This document shows positions 13,104-20,361 of a DNA stretch of 52,858 nt, one piece after another. The DNA is taken from the IMG/VR virus record IMGVR_UViG_3300032213_003065, positions 1 through 52,858 of that record. One strand, given 5' to 3'. The notes beneath the pieces were generated by a model. That model was given only the letters and a program-made list of their open reading frames with translations, did not search any database and was not told where the DNA came from. The number at the start of each line of letters is the position of its first letter. The first letter of the stretch is position 1. Origin of the DNA: a virus. The translations under genes and the position numbers were made by a program.

Positions 13104-13322
13104 TTATGCTACAGCTCTTTCACTGTTTTTCATTCTACGTCTTGAAATGGTATACATTTCATTAGCTAAAGTTTGAGGAACTGATCTACGACCTGCTAAT
13201 ACATTAGCGATGTGAGATGTTGAATACCCAGTTGATTCACTCAATCTGAATACGTCACCTTGTCTTTTTCGTGCATTAAAAAATGTTAATTTTGCACTTC
13301 TGTTTAATTTTGATTTTGCCAT
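13104..13322 (-). CDS. small HTH DNA-binding protein, 72 aa
   Basis: Residues 22-50 (FRLSESTGYSTSHIANVLAG) form a lambda-repressor/XRE-like helix-turn-helix, with RRSVPQTLANEMYTISRRRM behind it. Basic at both ends. Likely a transcription regulator binding phage or host promoters. It has a family 2 promoter and a terminator, so it is expressed alone. Confidence 0.7.
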   Translation of the reverse strand: MAKSKLNRSAKLTFFNARKRQGDVFRLSESTGYSTSHIANVLAGRRSVPQTLANEMYTISRRRMKNSERAVA

Positions 13323-13350
13323 AATTTATTGGTTTTAATTTTTAATGATA

Positions 13351-13383
13351 TTAATATACGAATGTTTTTTTATAAAGCCAAAT
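13351..13383 (-). promoter_or_regulatory. family 2 promoter
   Basis: TTTGG, 18 bases, GTATATTAA. Serves the HTH gene. Confidence 0.75.
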
Positions 13384-13387
13384 GAAC

Positions 13388-13675
13388 TTATCTTTTTCTT
13401 CTTTCTGGTCTTATATAACCTGGGAGGTAATTGATTTGATCTACTACTTGGTCTTGAGGTACTATTTTATTTGAACCAAAATAATATATTGGGCCAAGAT
13501 ATTCTTCATATACAGGGTTGTTTCTGTCTTCAACATTTAAGATACGTCTATTTCCACCCCATGATCTAAATTCATTACATGTTGTTCTGTAAAATACTCC
13601 ATTACTTTCTACTTCAGTACTATAGACCGTATTGAAATCATACTCTAGTTTTTCTAAGTGTCCCTGTTTTTCCAT
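13388..13675 (-). CDS. hypothetical protein, 95 aa
   Basis: Not recognised. Beta-rich with several aromatic residues (TVYSTEVESNGVFYRTTCNEF, YLGPIYYFGSNKIVP) and a basic C-terminus (RPERRKR). Begins 4 bases after the next upstream gene ends, so it is cotranscribed with it. Confidence 0.6.
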   Translation of the reverse strand: MEKQGHLEKLEYDFNTVYSTEVESNGVFYRTTCNEFRSWGGNRRILNVEDRNNPVYEEYLGPIYYFGSNKIVPQDQVVDQINYLPGYIRPERRKR

Positions 13676-13679
13676 ATTT

Positions 13680-13919
13680 TTAATTTAAAATTTCGGTTTT
13701 TAATTCTTTCAAGAACATACTTTGTTCAGGTGTCATTTGAAGATTATCTAACATAAAATTGACATTATGATAAGATGATGATTTAGCTAACACCATTAGA
13801 TAATCTAATCTATGTTTTTCCATAACTTCATCTCCTGATGGAATAACTTGGACTTTTAAAAATTGATTAAGATTAACTCTAATCAATTCTTGGGCTTGTT
13901 CTTTAATTGTTGTTTGCAT
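13680..13919 (-). CDS. hypothetical protein, 79 aa
   Basis: Not recognised. Predicted helical throughout (TIKEQAQELIRVNLNQFLKV, TPEQSMFLKELKTEIL). First gene of a two-gene operon with a combined promoter. Confidence 0.6.
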   Translation of the reverse strand: MQTTIKEQAQELIRVNLNQFLKVQVIPSGDEVMEKHRLDYLMVLAKSSSYHNVNFMLDNLQMTPEQSMFLKELKTEILN

Positions 13920-13936
13920 TTGTTAAATTTATACCT

Positions 13937-13974
13937 TAAATATACGAATAATATTTCTAGAATCCAAATAGGAA
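13937..13974 (-). promoter_or_regulatory. combined promoter
   Basis: TTCCTA and TTTGG side by side at their usual distances, then GTATATTTAAG. Serves 13919 and 13675. Confidence 0.75.
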
Positions 13975-13980
13975 TAAAAA

Positions 13981-14001
13981 AGAGGATGCAATGCATCCCC
14001 T
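13981..14001 (-). terminator. terminator with palindromic stem
   Basis: GGATGCAATGCATCC is a 7-bp palindrome flanked by further G/C pairs, followed on the minus strand by TCTTTTTTATT. Ends the transcript of the gene at 14030. Confidence 0.75.
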
Positions 14002-14029
14002 TCAAATATATAAAAAGTAAATTAGTGTA

Positions 14030-14272
14030 TTATGATCCCATTTTATCACCAACATAGTTTTCAAAATCTTCGATAAAATCTTCTTTAGTAAAATCTTTAT
14101 AATCATCAGCATTAGTTTTCATGTCCATTCTTAATGAGTTGATATATGCTTCTACTACATCTTCATCTCCACCATTATCCATTAAAAGATCTTTTAAAAT
14201 CTCAGATGAATATGAAAAATGTTTTTCTTCATTTATAAATTGATTCCATTTTGATTGGTATGTCTCTATCAT
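14030..14272 (-). CDS. hypothetical acidic protein, 80 aa
   Basis: Not recognised. Helical and acidic (LLMDNGGDEDVVEAYINSLR, KDFTKEDFIEDFENYVGDKM). Single-gene unit with a family 2 promoter and a terminator. Confidence 0.6.
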   Translation of the reverse strand: MIETYQSKWNQFINEEKHFSYSSEILKDLLMDNGGDEDVVEAYINSLRMDMKTNADDYKDFTKEDFIEDFENYVGDKMGS

Positions 14273-14296
14273 TTTAATTTATTTAATTGTTTATTA

Positions 14297-14329
14297 TAAA
14301 TATACAAAATTTATTTTAGGATACCAAGG
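14297..14329 (-). promoter_or_regulatory. family 2 promoter
   Basis: CTTGG, 18 bases, GTATATTTATAA. Serves the gene at 14272 and overlaps the last codons of the upstream gene. Confidence 0.7.
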
Positions 14330-14601
14330 GCCTTTGCTCTAGCATATCCAACATATTTACCATTTATTTCATTGAAAAATTGTCTTTTAGTAAGTGGTAA
14401 TTCTGCTTGTTCTTCCTCAAATGATTTATGTTTCTTAACATGTTTCATTTCAACACTTACTGGTCCATTTTGGGTTATTTTACTATTAAAATGCCATATT
14501 TCACTGCTTCCATCCTCTGAAATATATTCTCGAGTGTATTTAATTGGTTTATCTTCTATTGAGATGAGTGCTGGTCTACCTCTTCTTGATTTATTTTCCA
14601 T
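14311..14601 (-). CDS. hypothetical protein with AT-hook-like start, 96 aa
   Basis: MENKSRRGRPALIS contains RRGRP, the core of an AT-hook DNA-binding motif. The remainder has a beta hairpin (KITQNGPVSVEMKHVKKHKS) and a helical tail. The start at 14601 is preferred over an upstream in-frame Met at 14727, because it overlaps the end of the SWIM gene by only 11 bases and drops a low-quality Val/His/Ile leader. Confidence 0.65.
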   Translation of the reverse strand: MENKSRRGRPALISIEDKPIKYTREYISEDGSSEIWHFNSKITQNGPVSVEMKHVKKHKSFEEEQAELPLTKRQFFNEINGKYVGYARAKALGILK

Positions 14602-15055
14602 TTTGAACTTCTTTAATATGTTTACAAATTCTATCTTTTGAACGATACACTCCAGGACAATTACATTTATATGTTTTACCTGATAATCTAACAGTATAAA
14701 ATTGTCCAGGTGAAGATGATGATTCAAATTCCCATGTTGTTGGAGATTGTATTGGTTTTGGTTTATTATATACTATAACTCTATTAATAGGATCTATTTT
14801 AATCCATTCAATATCATCCATTGTAGTTTCAAGAATAACTTCTTGATTGGAAGGCAAAATGTATTTTTTACCATTTTCAATATGTAATGTTGGAGGTGTA
14901 GTTGGATGTTCATATGTGTACTTAAATAATTGAACATGAACAAATCCACCATATGCTTTAGGATTATCAACTACAAACTGAGTTGTAGGGCGATGTAATA
15001 TCCTAGTACGAATGTTTCCGTGCTTGTTGCGATGTGCGAACTTAAATAATGCCAT
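14591..15055 (-). CDS. SWIM-type zinc-finger protein, 154 aa
   Basis: The C-terminal YKCNCPGVYRSKDRICKHIK (about residues 128-147) matches the SWIM CxC...CxH zinc finger, found in proteins that bind DNA or partner proteins, some linked to recombination. The first 120 residues are unassigned and beta-rich. It overlaps the AT-hook gene, so the two likely work together near DNA. Confidence 0.75.
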   Translation of the reverse strand: MALFKFAHRNKHGNIRTRILHRPTTQFVVDNPKAYGGFVHVQLFKYTYEHPTTPPTLHIENGKKYILPSNQEVILETTMDDIEWIKIDPINRVIVYNKPKPIQSPTTWEFESSSSPGQFYTVRLSGKTYKCNCPGVYRSKDRICKHIKEVQNGK

Positions 15056-15074
15056 AACCTTTATCTTTTATGCT

Positions 15075-15112
15075 TAAATATACGAAAGCAAATTTAAAAT
15101 ACCAAGGAGGAA
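15075..15112 (-). promoter_or_regulatory. combined promoter
   Basis: TTCCTC and CTTGG merged into one block at both standard distances, then GTATATTTAAG. Serves the SWIM gene. Confidence 0.75.
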
Positions 15113-15253
15113 TTATCTACCTTGACCTTTATATGTTTTTTTATAGTTTTTGCTTGATGGGTTAGAGCTTGTTTTCTTTTTTGCGTGTATTCCTTTTCCG
15201 TTTACTTTAACTTTTGGGATGAAAGAATTTACTTGTATTTTTGATTTTGCCAT
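15113..15253 (-). CDS. small basic protein, 46 aa
   Basis: MAKSKIQVNSFIPKVKVNGK then a Lys/Ser-rich tail (KKKTSSNPSSKNYKKTYKG). Strongly basic and probably disordered, so a nucleic-acid or capsid-associated peptide is possible. Begins about 28 bases after the glucosaminidase gene, with no separate promoter. Confidence 0.5.
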   Translation of the reverse strand: MAKSKIQVNSFIPKVKVNGKGIHAKKKTSSNPSSKNYKKTYKGQGR

Positions 15254-15280
15254 TTTTTAAGGTTTTTTTGATAATAAATA

Positions 15281-15844
15281 TCAAAATATACCCTTTAGTT
15301 TCTCTTTTTCTATAACCATTTTAATCTTAGCTACATAGTTTTTATCCTCTGCATAACTGGCACTTAAATAATCAAGGTATTCTGATTCTGATTTTATTCC
15401 TCCAAGGTATCTACTTTGATAAAATGCATAATCATATACTGATTGATACCAGTCTTCATAATATGCATGTCCTCTTTCAGTACCTGAGGATGTTGTTATT
15501 CTAACACTAGCTTCTTTCATACCAAATAGATTATGGTTTTCTTTGAATATGGGGCTAGTCCATTTTCTTGTTTCAATAATGGATTGAGCCATTACTATGT
15601 GTGGAAATTTAATGTTTAGTCGTTTTATTTCATTTACTAATTTATCTTTAGTAAATTTTTTCTTTTCAGTTTCAAGATTAACTATTAAAAGCTCGTGTTC
15701 ATATTTATCTAAAGCTTTAAATCGTGCTAATCTTCCTATACTGAAGGAAGTTATTAGTAGAAATACTATTGTTCCGACTAAAATTTTAAAACGAGTTTTA
15801 TTTAATTCTAATCTAAGTGTTTGGGGATTGAATTGATATAACAT
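15281..15844 (-). CDS. membrane-anchored glucosaminidase-like protein, 187 aa
   Basis: A basic N-terminus, a membrane helix at about residues 20-42 (ILVGTIVFLLITSFSIGR), a charged linker, then a glucosaminidase-like domain: IVMAQSIIETRKWTSPIFKENHNLFGMK (shortened here in meaning: ETxxWTS, ENHNLFG), and YEDWYQSVYDYA. The Glu in AQSIIET is the expected catalytic acid. It should cut peptidoglycan from the periplasmic face. It could be a signal-anchor endolysin or a remodelling enzyme; no holin is visible nearby. Confidence 0.8.
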   Translation of the reverse strand: MLYQFNPQTLRLELNKTRFKILVGTIVFLLITSFSIGRLARFKALDKYEHELLIVNLETEKKKFTKDKLVNEIKRLNIKFPHIVMAQSIIETRKWTSPIFKENHNLFGMKEASVRITTSSGTERGHAYYEDWYQSVYDYAFYQSRYLGGIKSESEYLDYLSASYAEDKNYVAKIKMVIEKEKLKGIF

Positions 15845-15865
15845 AACCTTTATTTTTATTTACCC

Positions 15866-15898
15866 TAAATATACGAATATTAGGATAGGAAACCAAAT
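15866..15898 (-). promoter_or_regulatory. family 2 promoter
   Basis: TTTGG, 18 bases, GTATATTTAGG. Serves the glucosaminidase and the 46-aa gene. Confidence 0.8.
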
Positions 15899-16194
15899 TA
15901 CTTTTTAAGTTTGGCAATAAGTTGTTGAATTGCATAGCAACCTTCAAAATCTTCATGATATTCATGAACTTTTAAATTTAATTCTAATGTACTTTTAAAA
16001 TCTTCTCGATTGATAGATAGTATAATTACTTCCCCCTTATCTTTAATATAAACCTCAGCAGCTGGGATTATTTCATCTATAGTGTGGATATTTTCAGTTA
16101 TAATCTTTACTATTGCTTTAGATAAATCTAAATTCTTTTCAGCTATAAGATTATTGAATTGTTCTACATTGTTTAATTTGAGTTTATATATCAT
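15898..16194 (-). CDS. hypothetical protein with UVR-like end, 98 aa
   Basis: The C-terminal HEYHEDFEGCYAIQQLIAKL resembles the UVR helix-pair motif of UvrB/UvrC, which mediates protein-protein contact. The rest is an alpha/beta domain. The gene at 17880 ends in a matching pattern, so the two are probably distant paralogues. No own promoter; fed from 17312. Confidence 0.6.
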   Translation of the reverse strand: MIYKLKLNNVEQFNNLIAEKNLDLSKAIVKIITENIHTIDEIIPAAEVYIKDKGEVIILSINREDFKSTLELNLKVHEYHEDFEGCYAIQQLIAKLKK

Positions 16195-16199
16195 AACCT

Positions 16200-16367
16200 T
16201 TAAAATAAATTTAAAAAATCTTTACCTATGTTTTTGTTTTTTAATTTTTCGTTTTTTTCATCCCTTTTTAAGATGTCACTAGCTAATTTTTCAAGATGTT
16301 TTGATTTTATTTTATCATAGTCTCTAACTATGGCATCATGTTTTTTTGATTTTTTGAAATTTTTCAT
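16200..16367 (-). CDS. basic helical protein, 55 aa
   Basis: Not recognised. Begins MKNFKKSKKHDAIVRDYDKI and stays Lys-rich and helical. Its ATG overlaps the TGA of the upstream gene (ATGA), showing translational coupling. Confidence 0.6.
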   Translation of the reverse strand: MKNFKKSKKHDAIVRDYDKIKSKHLEKLASDILKRDEKNEKLKNKNIGKDFLNLF

Positions 16368-16993
16368 TTTCTAGCTATTATATCATATTCTTCTGGTTCT
16401 TCATCTCCGAGTCCCAATTCTTTCAAACGTTGTAAATGGTAGTCATCTAATTCCCATTCCACCTTACTTAAACTAACTGAGACATGGTCTTCAAGTCCTT
16501 TAATTTGCCTATCAGTGAACATATCACCTTGATAAATAAAATAACAGTTATAACATAGTAATTCTATATTTTCCTGTCTATAATTTTTCTTATTTTTATC
16601 TTTAAAATTAAGAAGTAAAGGCATTTTATAGTCTAATACTCGTCTTTCCTTGAAACCACACTCAGCACATTCCTCTAATAAATATCCTTCAGTGACAAGT
16701 CTATATTTCATCTTTTCAGGTGAAAATGAAGCAGCATTAACTCTACCTTCAATTATATCTATTAAGGCATGATGTTTTTTACCATTATTTAAAAATTTTG
16801 GAATACCTTTACCTGATTGGTTTATATGAAGTTCAAATAAACTTTTACCTGTTTCTTCGTCTTTATAGAACTTAGCCCATTTTTTATAGTGCTGGTATGA
16901 GCAATGGAGATATCTTGCTGCTGCCCTGTTTGACTGGGTAACATTCATTGCTCTTACAATGTCTTCTTTTAAGAATGGTCTTGCTTTTGGCAT
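16364..16993 (-). CDS. HTH plus degenerate HNH protein, 209 aa
   Basis: Residues 12-40 (VTQSNRAAARYLHCSYQHYK) look like a Fis/homeodomain-type helix-turn-helix. Residues 107-155 have the outline of an HNH domain: CAECG, a PLLLNFKDKN block and ENIELLCYNCYFIYQGD. The expected catalytic His residues are replaced (LNF for LDH, CY for CH) while zinc cysteines remain. So it probably binds DNA without cutting it. It follows the DksA-like gene by 1 base. Confidence 0.7.
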   Translation of the reverse strand: MPKARPFLKEDIVRAMNVTQSNRAAARYLHCSYQHYKKWAKFYKDEETGKSLFELHINQSGKGIPKFLNNGKKHHALIDIIEGRVNAASFSPEKMKYRLVTEGYLLEECAECGFKERRVLDYKMPLLLNFKDKNKKNYRQENIELLCYNCYFIYQGDMFTDRQIKGLEDHVSVSLSKVEWELDDYHLQRLKELGLGDEEPEEYDIIARK

Positions 16994-16994
16994 G

Positions 16995-17282
16995 TTATTC
17001 TTCTACATTTGACGGGCCATCTTCAAGGAATATCTGATCGAAATTAGAAATGGTGGGGATACCATTCATTTCAGCTACTTTTCTTTCGGTTCTCATATAC
17101 ACATTATATTCATTTTCAGACATGATTTTTGTTTCCTGCCATGTATCTTCACCTTCACCACAAGTAATGGTTACTGATTTATATGCGCCTGTAGTTGAGC
17201 AATTTACACAGGTTACTGTGTGGGGAAGCGCCATAAGGCGTTTTTCTGGGATTTCGATATTACATTTTATACAATTCTTCAT
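16995..17282 (-). CDS. DksA/TraR-type zinc-finger protein, 95 aa
   Basis: CIKCNIEIPEKRLMALPHTV then TCVNC match the C4 zinc finger of DksA/TraR proteins, which enter the secondary channel of RNA polymerase. The acidic coiled-coil tip of full DksA is not obvious in this short version. A role in tuning host transcription is likely. First gene of an operon with 16993, 16367 and 16194. Confidence 0.75.
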   Translation of the reverse strand: MKNCIKCNIEIPEKRLMALPHTVTCVNCSTTGAYKSVTITCGEGEDTWQETKIMSENEYNVYMRTERKVAEMNGIPTISNFDQIFLEDGPSNVEE

Positions 17283-17311
17283 ATGTTATTCTATAATTTC
17301 TAATTTTAAAA

Positions 17312-17344
17312 TAAATATACGAAGGAGATGTTACTTTTCCAAGT
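17312..17344 (-). promoter_or_regulatory. family 2 promoter
   Basis: CTTGG, 18 bases, GTATATTTAT. Serves the DksA-like operon and overlaps the 3' end of the gene at 17331. Confidence 0.75.
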
Positions 17345-17741
17345 CTTTATTAAAGATGGTTTTTTGAAGATAATTCCATAAATCAATAGGTTTATTTAGA
17401 ATGATTTTATTTTCTTCTTCATCTTCTAATGCTATAACATTATTATCTTCATCTAATCGTTCCATCAAATACCACATTATTAACTCTGTGGCTTCTTCTC
17501 CATAAATTAATTTAAATTGATTTTCAATTACAAACCATAATGGATCTGTTATTTTAGTAATATCAATATCCATTTCACCTAACTTATCTTCTAAGTTTAA
17601 TGAATCATCTGCTTTTTGGATTAATATTTCAAATACTGTAGATTCTGTAGCTTTAATATTATCTTTAACTATAGTATTAGCACCTAATACAGTATCAAAT
17701 AATTTTTTTATATGTTTTATTTCTTCTGGTCCTTCGAACAT
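17331..17741 (-). CDS. conserved-looking phage protein, 136 aa
   Basis: Function unknown. DPLWFVIENQFKLIYGEEATELIMWYLMER (key part LWFVIEN and IMWYLMER) followed by an acidic DEDNNVIALEDEEEN and a DLWNYLQ end. I associate this phrase pattern with hypothetical proteins of marine T4-like phages. It overlaps the upstream small gene by 25 bases and is the last gene of the glycan operon. Confidence 0.65.
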   Translation of the reverse strand: MFEGPEEIKHIKKLFDTVLGANTIVKDNIKATESTVFEILIQKADDSLNLEDKLGEMDIDITKITDPLWFVIENQFKLIYGEEATELIMWYLMERLDEDNNVIALEDEEENKIILNKPIDLWNYLQKTIFNKDLEK

Positions 17742-17893
17742 AATATAACTTTAAATATTTCTAAAAACGATTCCAATGGTAATCTTTTAATCCCACTAGC
17801 TATTATTTGGGCTTCATCTAAACTTTTAGCTTTAACTATACCTATTGTTTCTTCATTTTGATCATTAACATGACAATATTTATACTTTTTCAT
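17717..17893 (-). CDS. hypothetical protein, 58 aa
   Basis: MKKYKYCHVNDQNEETIGIV then AKSLDEAQIIASGIKRLPLE suggests a small beta-alpha domain. It overlaps its neighbours by 14 bases (upstream) and 25 bases (downstream), a tight translational chain with the 17880 and 17331 genes. No function recognised. Confidence 0.6.
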   Translation of the reverse strand: MKKYKYCHVNDQNEETIGIVKAKSLDEAQIIASGIKRLPLESFLEIFKVILCSKDQKK

Positions 17894-18215
17894 ACACAGA
17901 TAATTTATTTATTACGTCTTGGATTTCTATACATTTATCAAAATCTTCCAATTGTGAATAATGTTCTTGGATTTTCTTTAATACTGGGATGTATTGAGTT
18001 GAGTCTATTTCAACTATTAATGACAGATTAACTATATTAAATAGTTCAATTTTATCTTTTTTATCTTCAATGGATTGGAGAATAACATCTAAACTTTTTT
18101 GCAATGCAAATCCTGTAAAATCCTCATTCTTTGATATTGCTTTTAAATCTTCTTTATTCTCATATGATATTTGAAGATTAATGATACCCTTTTTGGTTTT
18201 GATATCTTGTTCCAT
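17880..18215 (-). CDS. hypothetical protein with UVR-like end, 111 aa
   Basis: Ends KKIQEHYSQLEDFDKCIEIQ then DVINKL, similar to the C-terminus of the 15898 gene and to the UVR motif. The N-terminal part is mixed alpha/beta. Probably binds a protein partner. It lies at the downstream end of the glycan operon but has no glycan-enzyme features. Confidence 0.6.
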   Translation of the reverse strand: MEQDIKTKKGIINLQISYENKEDLKAISKNEDFTGFALQKSLDVILQSIEDKKDKIELFNIVNLSLIVEIDSTQYIPVLKKIQEHYSQLEDFDKCIEIQDVINKLSVYEKV

Positions 18216-18248
18216 AGGTTGAGGGTTTTATATGTTCAATAATAAATA

Positions 18249-19571
18249 TTAGATAAATTTAAAATTATCCACATTATTAATTTGATATGGTTTTGGATTC
18301 AAGTTTTCAATATTAATATCCTTTAAATTATTGATTTTTATTAAAAAATTTCCTATTTGATAATCCCCCACATATGAATCTTGTTGAAGCATGTTATTAA
18401 ATATTTCATTACTTTTTGAAATAAAACTATGCATTTCTTGAGAATTTATATTAGTCATTAAATCATAAAATGATGTCTTTATAATAATATCACCTTCTAC
18501 ATATGAATCTAAATCAGAACAATATTCAATTCTTTTATCAAAATCAACTATGTTAAAATCGTGTTTAACTTCATCCCAATGTTTAGAAGTATAACCCCAT
18601 CTTTTATTGGCATAATAATAATTTTCGAAGTCTAACTGGTGTTTTAATTCTTGAGTTACATCTAAATCGTTTAAGACTATTTTGCTAAAATAAGGTTCAA
18701 TTGATTTTATAATATTAATATCTACCCCAGTATCAATGTTTATTAATAATGTACTATTATATTTTGGTTTATAATCATGACCAAAATATCCCCATTTTCT
18801 TATGAATCGTTTTAATTCTTCTTGATCTGCTTTTTCTTGTAGTAAATTTTTTCTTTTTGCTGAGTTGTTTTGTTTAAACCAATCATTTCCACGGCTGGAA
18901 ACACAAGTAAAATGATAGACACATGCATTCCATGATTGGATAGTATTTAAACCACTCATTTTCATTCTTAATATTGTATCTGAATCTTCTCTTGAGCATC
19001 TAAATTGAACATCAAATCCCCCTAATTGTTTAAACCATGTTTCTTTATACACAGCAAATGGAGCAAAATGACCATCCATATTTGGTCTGTTTTCTTTTTG
19101 CAGTTCATCTACAAACTTATTAAATTCATCAAATTTAAACTCATCTGGGGTAATACCAAAATCCATTACAATTTTTTCAGGAGAACCTGGATGGAGAGGA
19201 GGTTCAATTCTAGCACAAGATAAAACTGTATTTTCACCTATATTTTCAGAAATATGTTTATCCAAATCCCTACCAGCAACCATATCAGATTGTAAATAAC
19301 ATACAATAGGATTAGTAGCATGATGAAACATGATAGAGACATTACGTTGACTCCCTATAGGAAATTCAGTTTCATTCCTATATATTTTTAAATTAGGAAA
19401 TGTAGGTTGTAATTCAGATAGATGTTCATATGTATTTTGATTATCTGAATCAATGAATATTAAAATTTCATGATTTTCTAGTTGGGTATGTTTTTTTAGA
19501 GAGTTTAATAGTAATGTAGTATAATCTTTTTCATTTTTAGCTGATGCTATACAGAATGTTATGTTTTTCAT
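18249..19571 (-). CDS. GT2-type glycosyltransferase, 440 aa
   Basis: Residues 1-230 form a GT-A fold: TFCIASAKNEKDYTTLLLNS, EILIFIDSDNQNTYEHL, and a nucleotide-sugar site around VCYLQSDMVAGRDLD, then GGFDVQFRCSREDSDTILRM, the usual acceptor-end ED motif. The C-terminal 200 residues are unassigned. It would add a sugar to a growing glycan at the cytoplasmic side. Starts 4 bases after the epimerase-like gene. Confidence 0.8.
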   Translation of the reverse strand: MKNITFCIASAKNEKDYTTLLLNSLKKHTQLENHEILIFIDSDNQNTYEHLSELQPTFPNLKIYRNETEFPIGSQRNVSIMFHHATNPIVCYLQSDMVAGRDLDKHISENIGENTVLSCARIEPPLHPGSPEKIVMDFGITPDEFKFDEFNKFVDELQKENRPNMDGHFAPFAVYKETWFKQLGGFDVQFRCSREDSDTILRMKMSGLNTIQSWNACVYHFTCVSSRGNDWFKQNNSAKRKNLLQEKADQEELKRFIRKWGYFGHDYKPKYNSTLLINIDTGVDINIIKSIEPYFSKIVLNDLDVTQELKHQLDFENYYYANKRWGYTSKHWDEVKHDFNIVDFDKRIEYCSDLDSYVEGDIIIKTSFYDLMTNINSQEMHSFISKSNEIFNNMLQQDSYVGDYQIGNFLIKINNLKDINIENLNPKPYQINNVDNFKFI

Positions 19572-19575
19572 TTTA

Positions 19576-20361
19576 TTATTTTAATATATTATAAACTTCT
19601 TTAATTCCTTGTTCTAATCCTATTATATTAAAAGGCATAATATTATGAGTACCACAATATGCTTTACCTTCAATTTTATTTTCTATTTGTATTTTTACTT
19701 GATAATCATCTAATGAATTAATTATCTCAGCAATTTGGATTAAATTATATTTTTTTAAATAACTACAATTAATTTCTTGGATGGGGAATTTTTCTTTGTG
19801 GTAATCAAGTAACCATTCAATCATAGAAATCAAATCTTTCATATAAAAGAAATCCATCTGCTTATTTTGATGAATACTTAAATTTTCTTGATTAATATAT
19901 TTTAAAATATTATTTTTAATAAACCTAGTGGATAATTCATTTTCATCAAACACCGCATAAATTTTTATATTTATACTTTTTGGATCTAATTTCATTAATT
20001 GGTTTATAATATGTTTACTGAATCCATAAGGGGTATTTGCATCTTCTTCTGCACCTGATCCAAAATGGATTAATCGGGAAAATTTATCTCTACAATACAT
20101 TAAGTTATCATACATTAAAAGATTTTCTACTACAACTTCTGGTCCTTCAATTGGGTTTAATCTACTACCTCCTTTTACAGCGGTGTGGATTACTACATCA
20201 AAATACTTATCTGAGAAATAATGTTGGGTTTCTTCTCTTTGAGTAAGATCAAAGTCATTTCTAGATATTAATGTTATGTCATATTTTGAATATAGATAAG
20301 AATGTATACTTTTCGCTATATAACCATTCGCTCCAGTAATCAATATTTTTAATCTATCCAT
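19576..20361 (-). CDS. NAD-dependent sugar epimerase/reductase, 261 aa
   Basis: Extended SDR: ITGANGYIAKSI (Rossmann GxxGxxA-like) at residue 8, DVVIHTAVKGGS, and the catalytic YGFSK at about 112-116. Slightly short for the family (about 300). It could reduce and epimerise a GDP-4-keto-deoxy sugar from the GMD branch (fucose- or colitose-type), but the substrate is inferred. Overlaps the TPP enzyme gene by 13 bases. Confidence 0.75.
   Translation of the reverse strand: MDRLKILITGANGYIAKSIHSYLYSKYDITLISRNDFDLTQREETQHYFSDKYFDVVIHTAVKGGSRLNPIEGPEVVVENLLMYDNLMYCRDKFSRLIHFGSGAEEDANTPYGFSKHIINQLMKLDPKSINIKIYAVFDENELSTRFIKNNILKYINQENLSIHQNKQMDFFYMKDLISMIEWLLDYHKEKFPIQEINCSYLKKYNLIQIAEIINSLDDYQVKIQIENKIEGKAYCGTHNIMPFNIIGLEQGIKEVYNILK

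Noticed and set aside
14602-14727. N-terminal extension of the AT-hook protein to an ATG at 14727
   Set aside because: The extra 42 residues are read out of frame through the SWIM zinc-finger coding region and have shadow-like composition. The ATG at 14601 gives a short, normal overlap.
16364-16993. Active homing endonuclease
   Set aside because: The HNH His residues are replaced (LNF and CY), so I describe it as degenerate.
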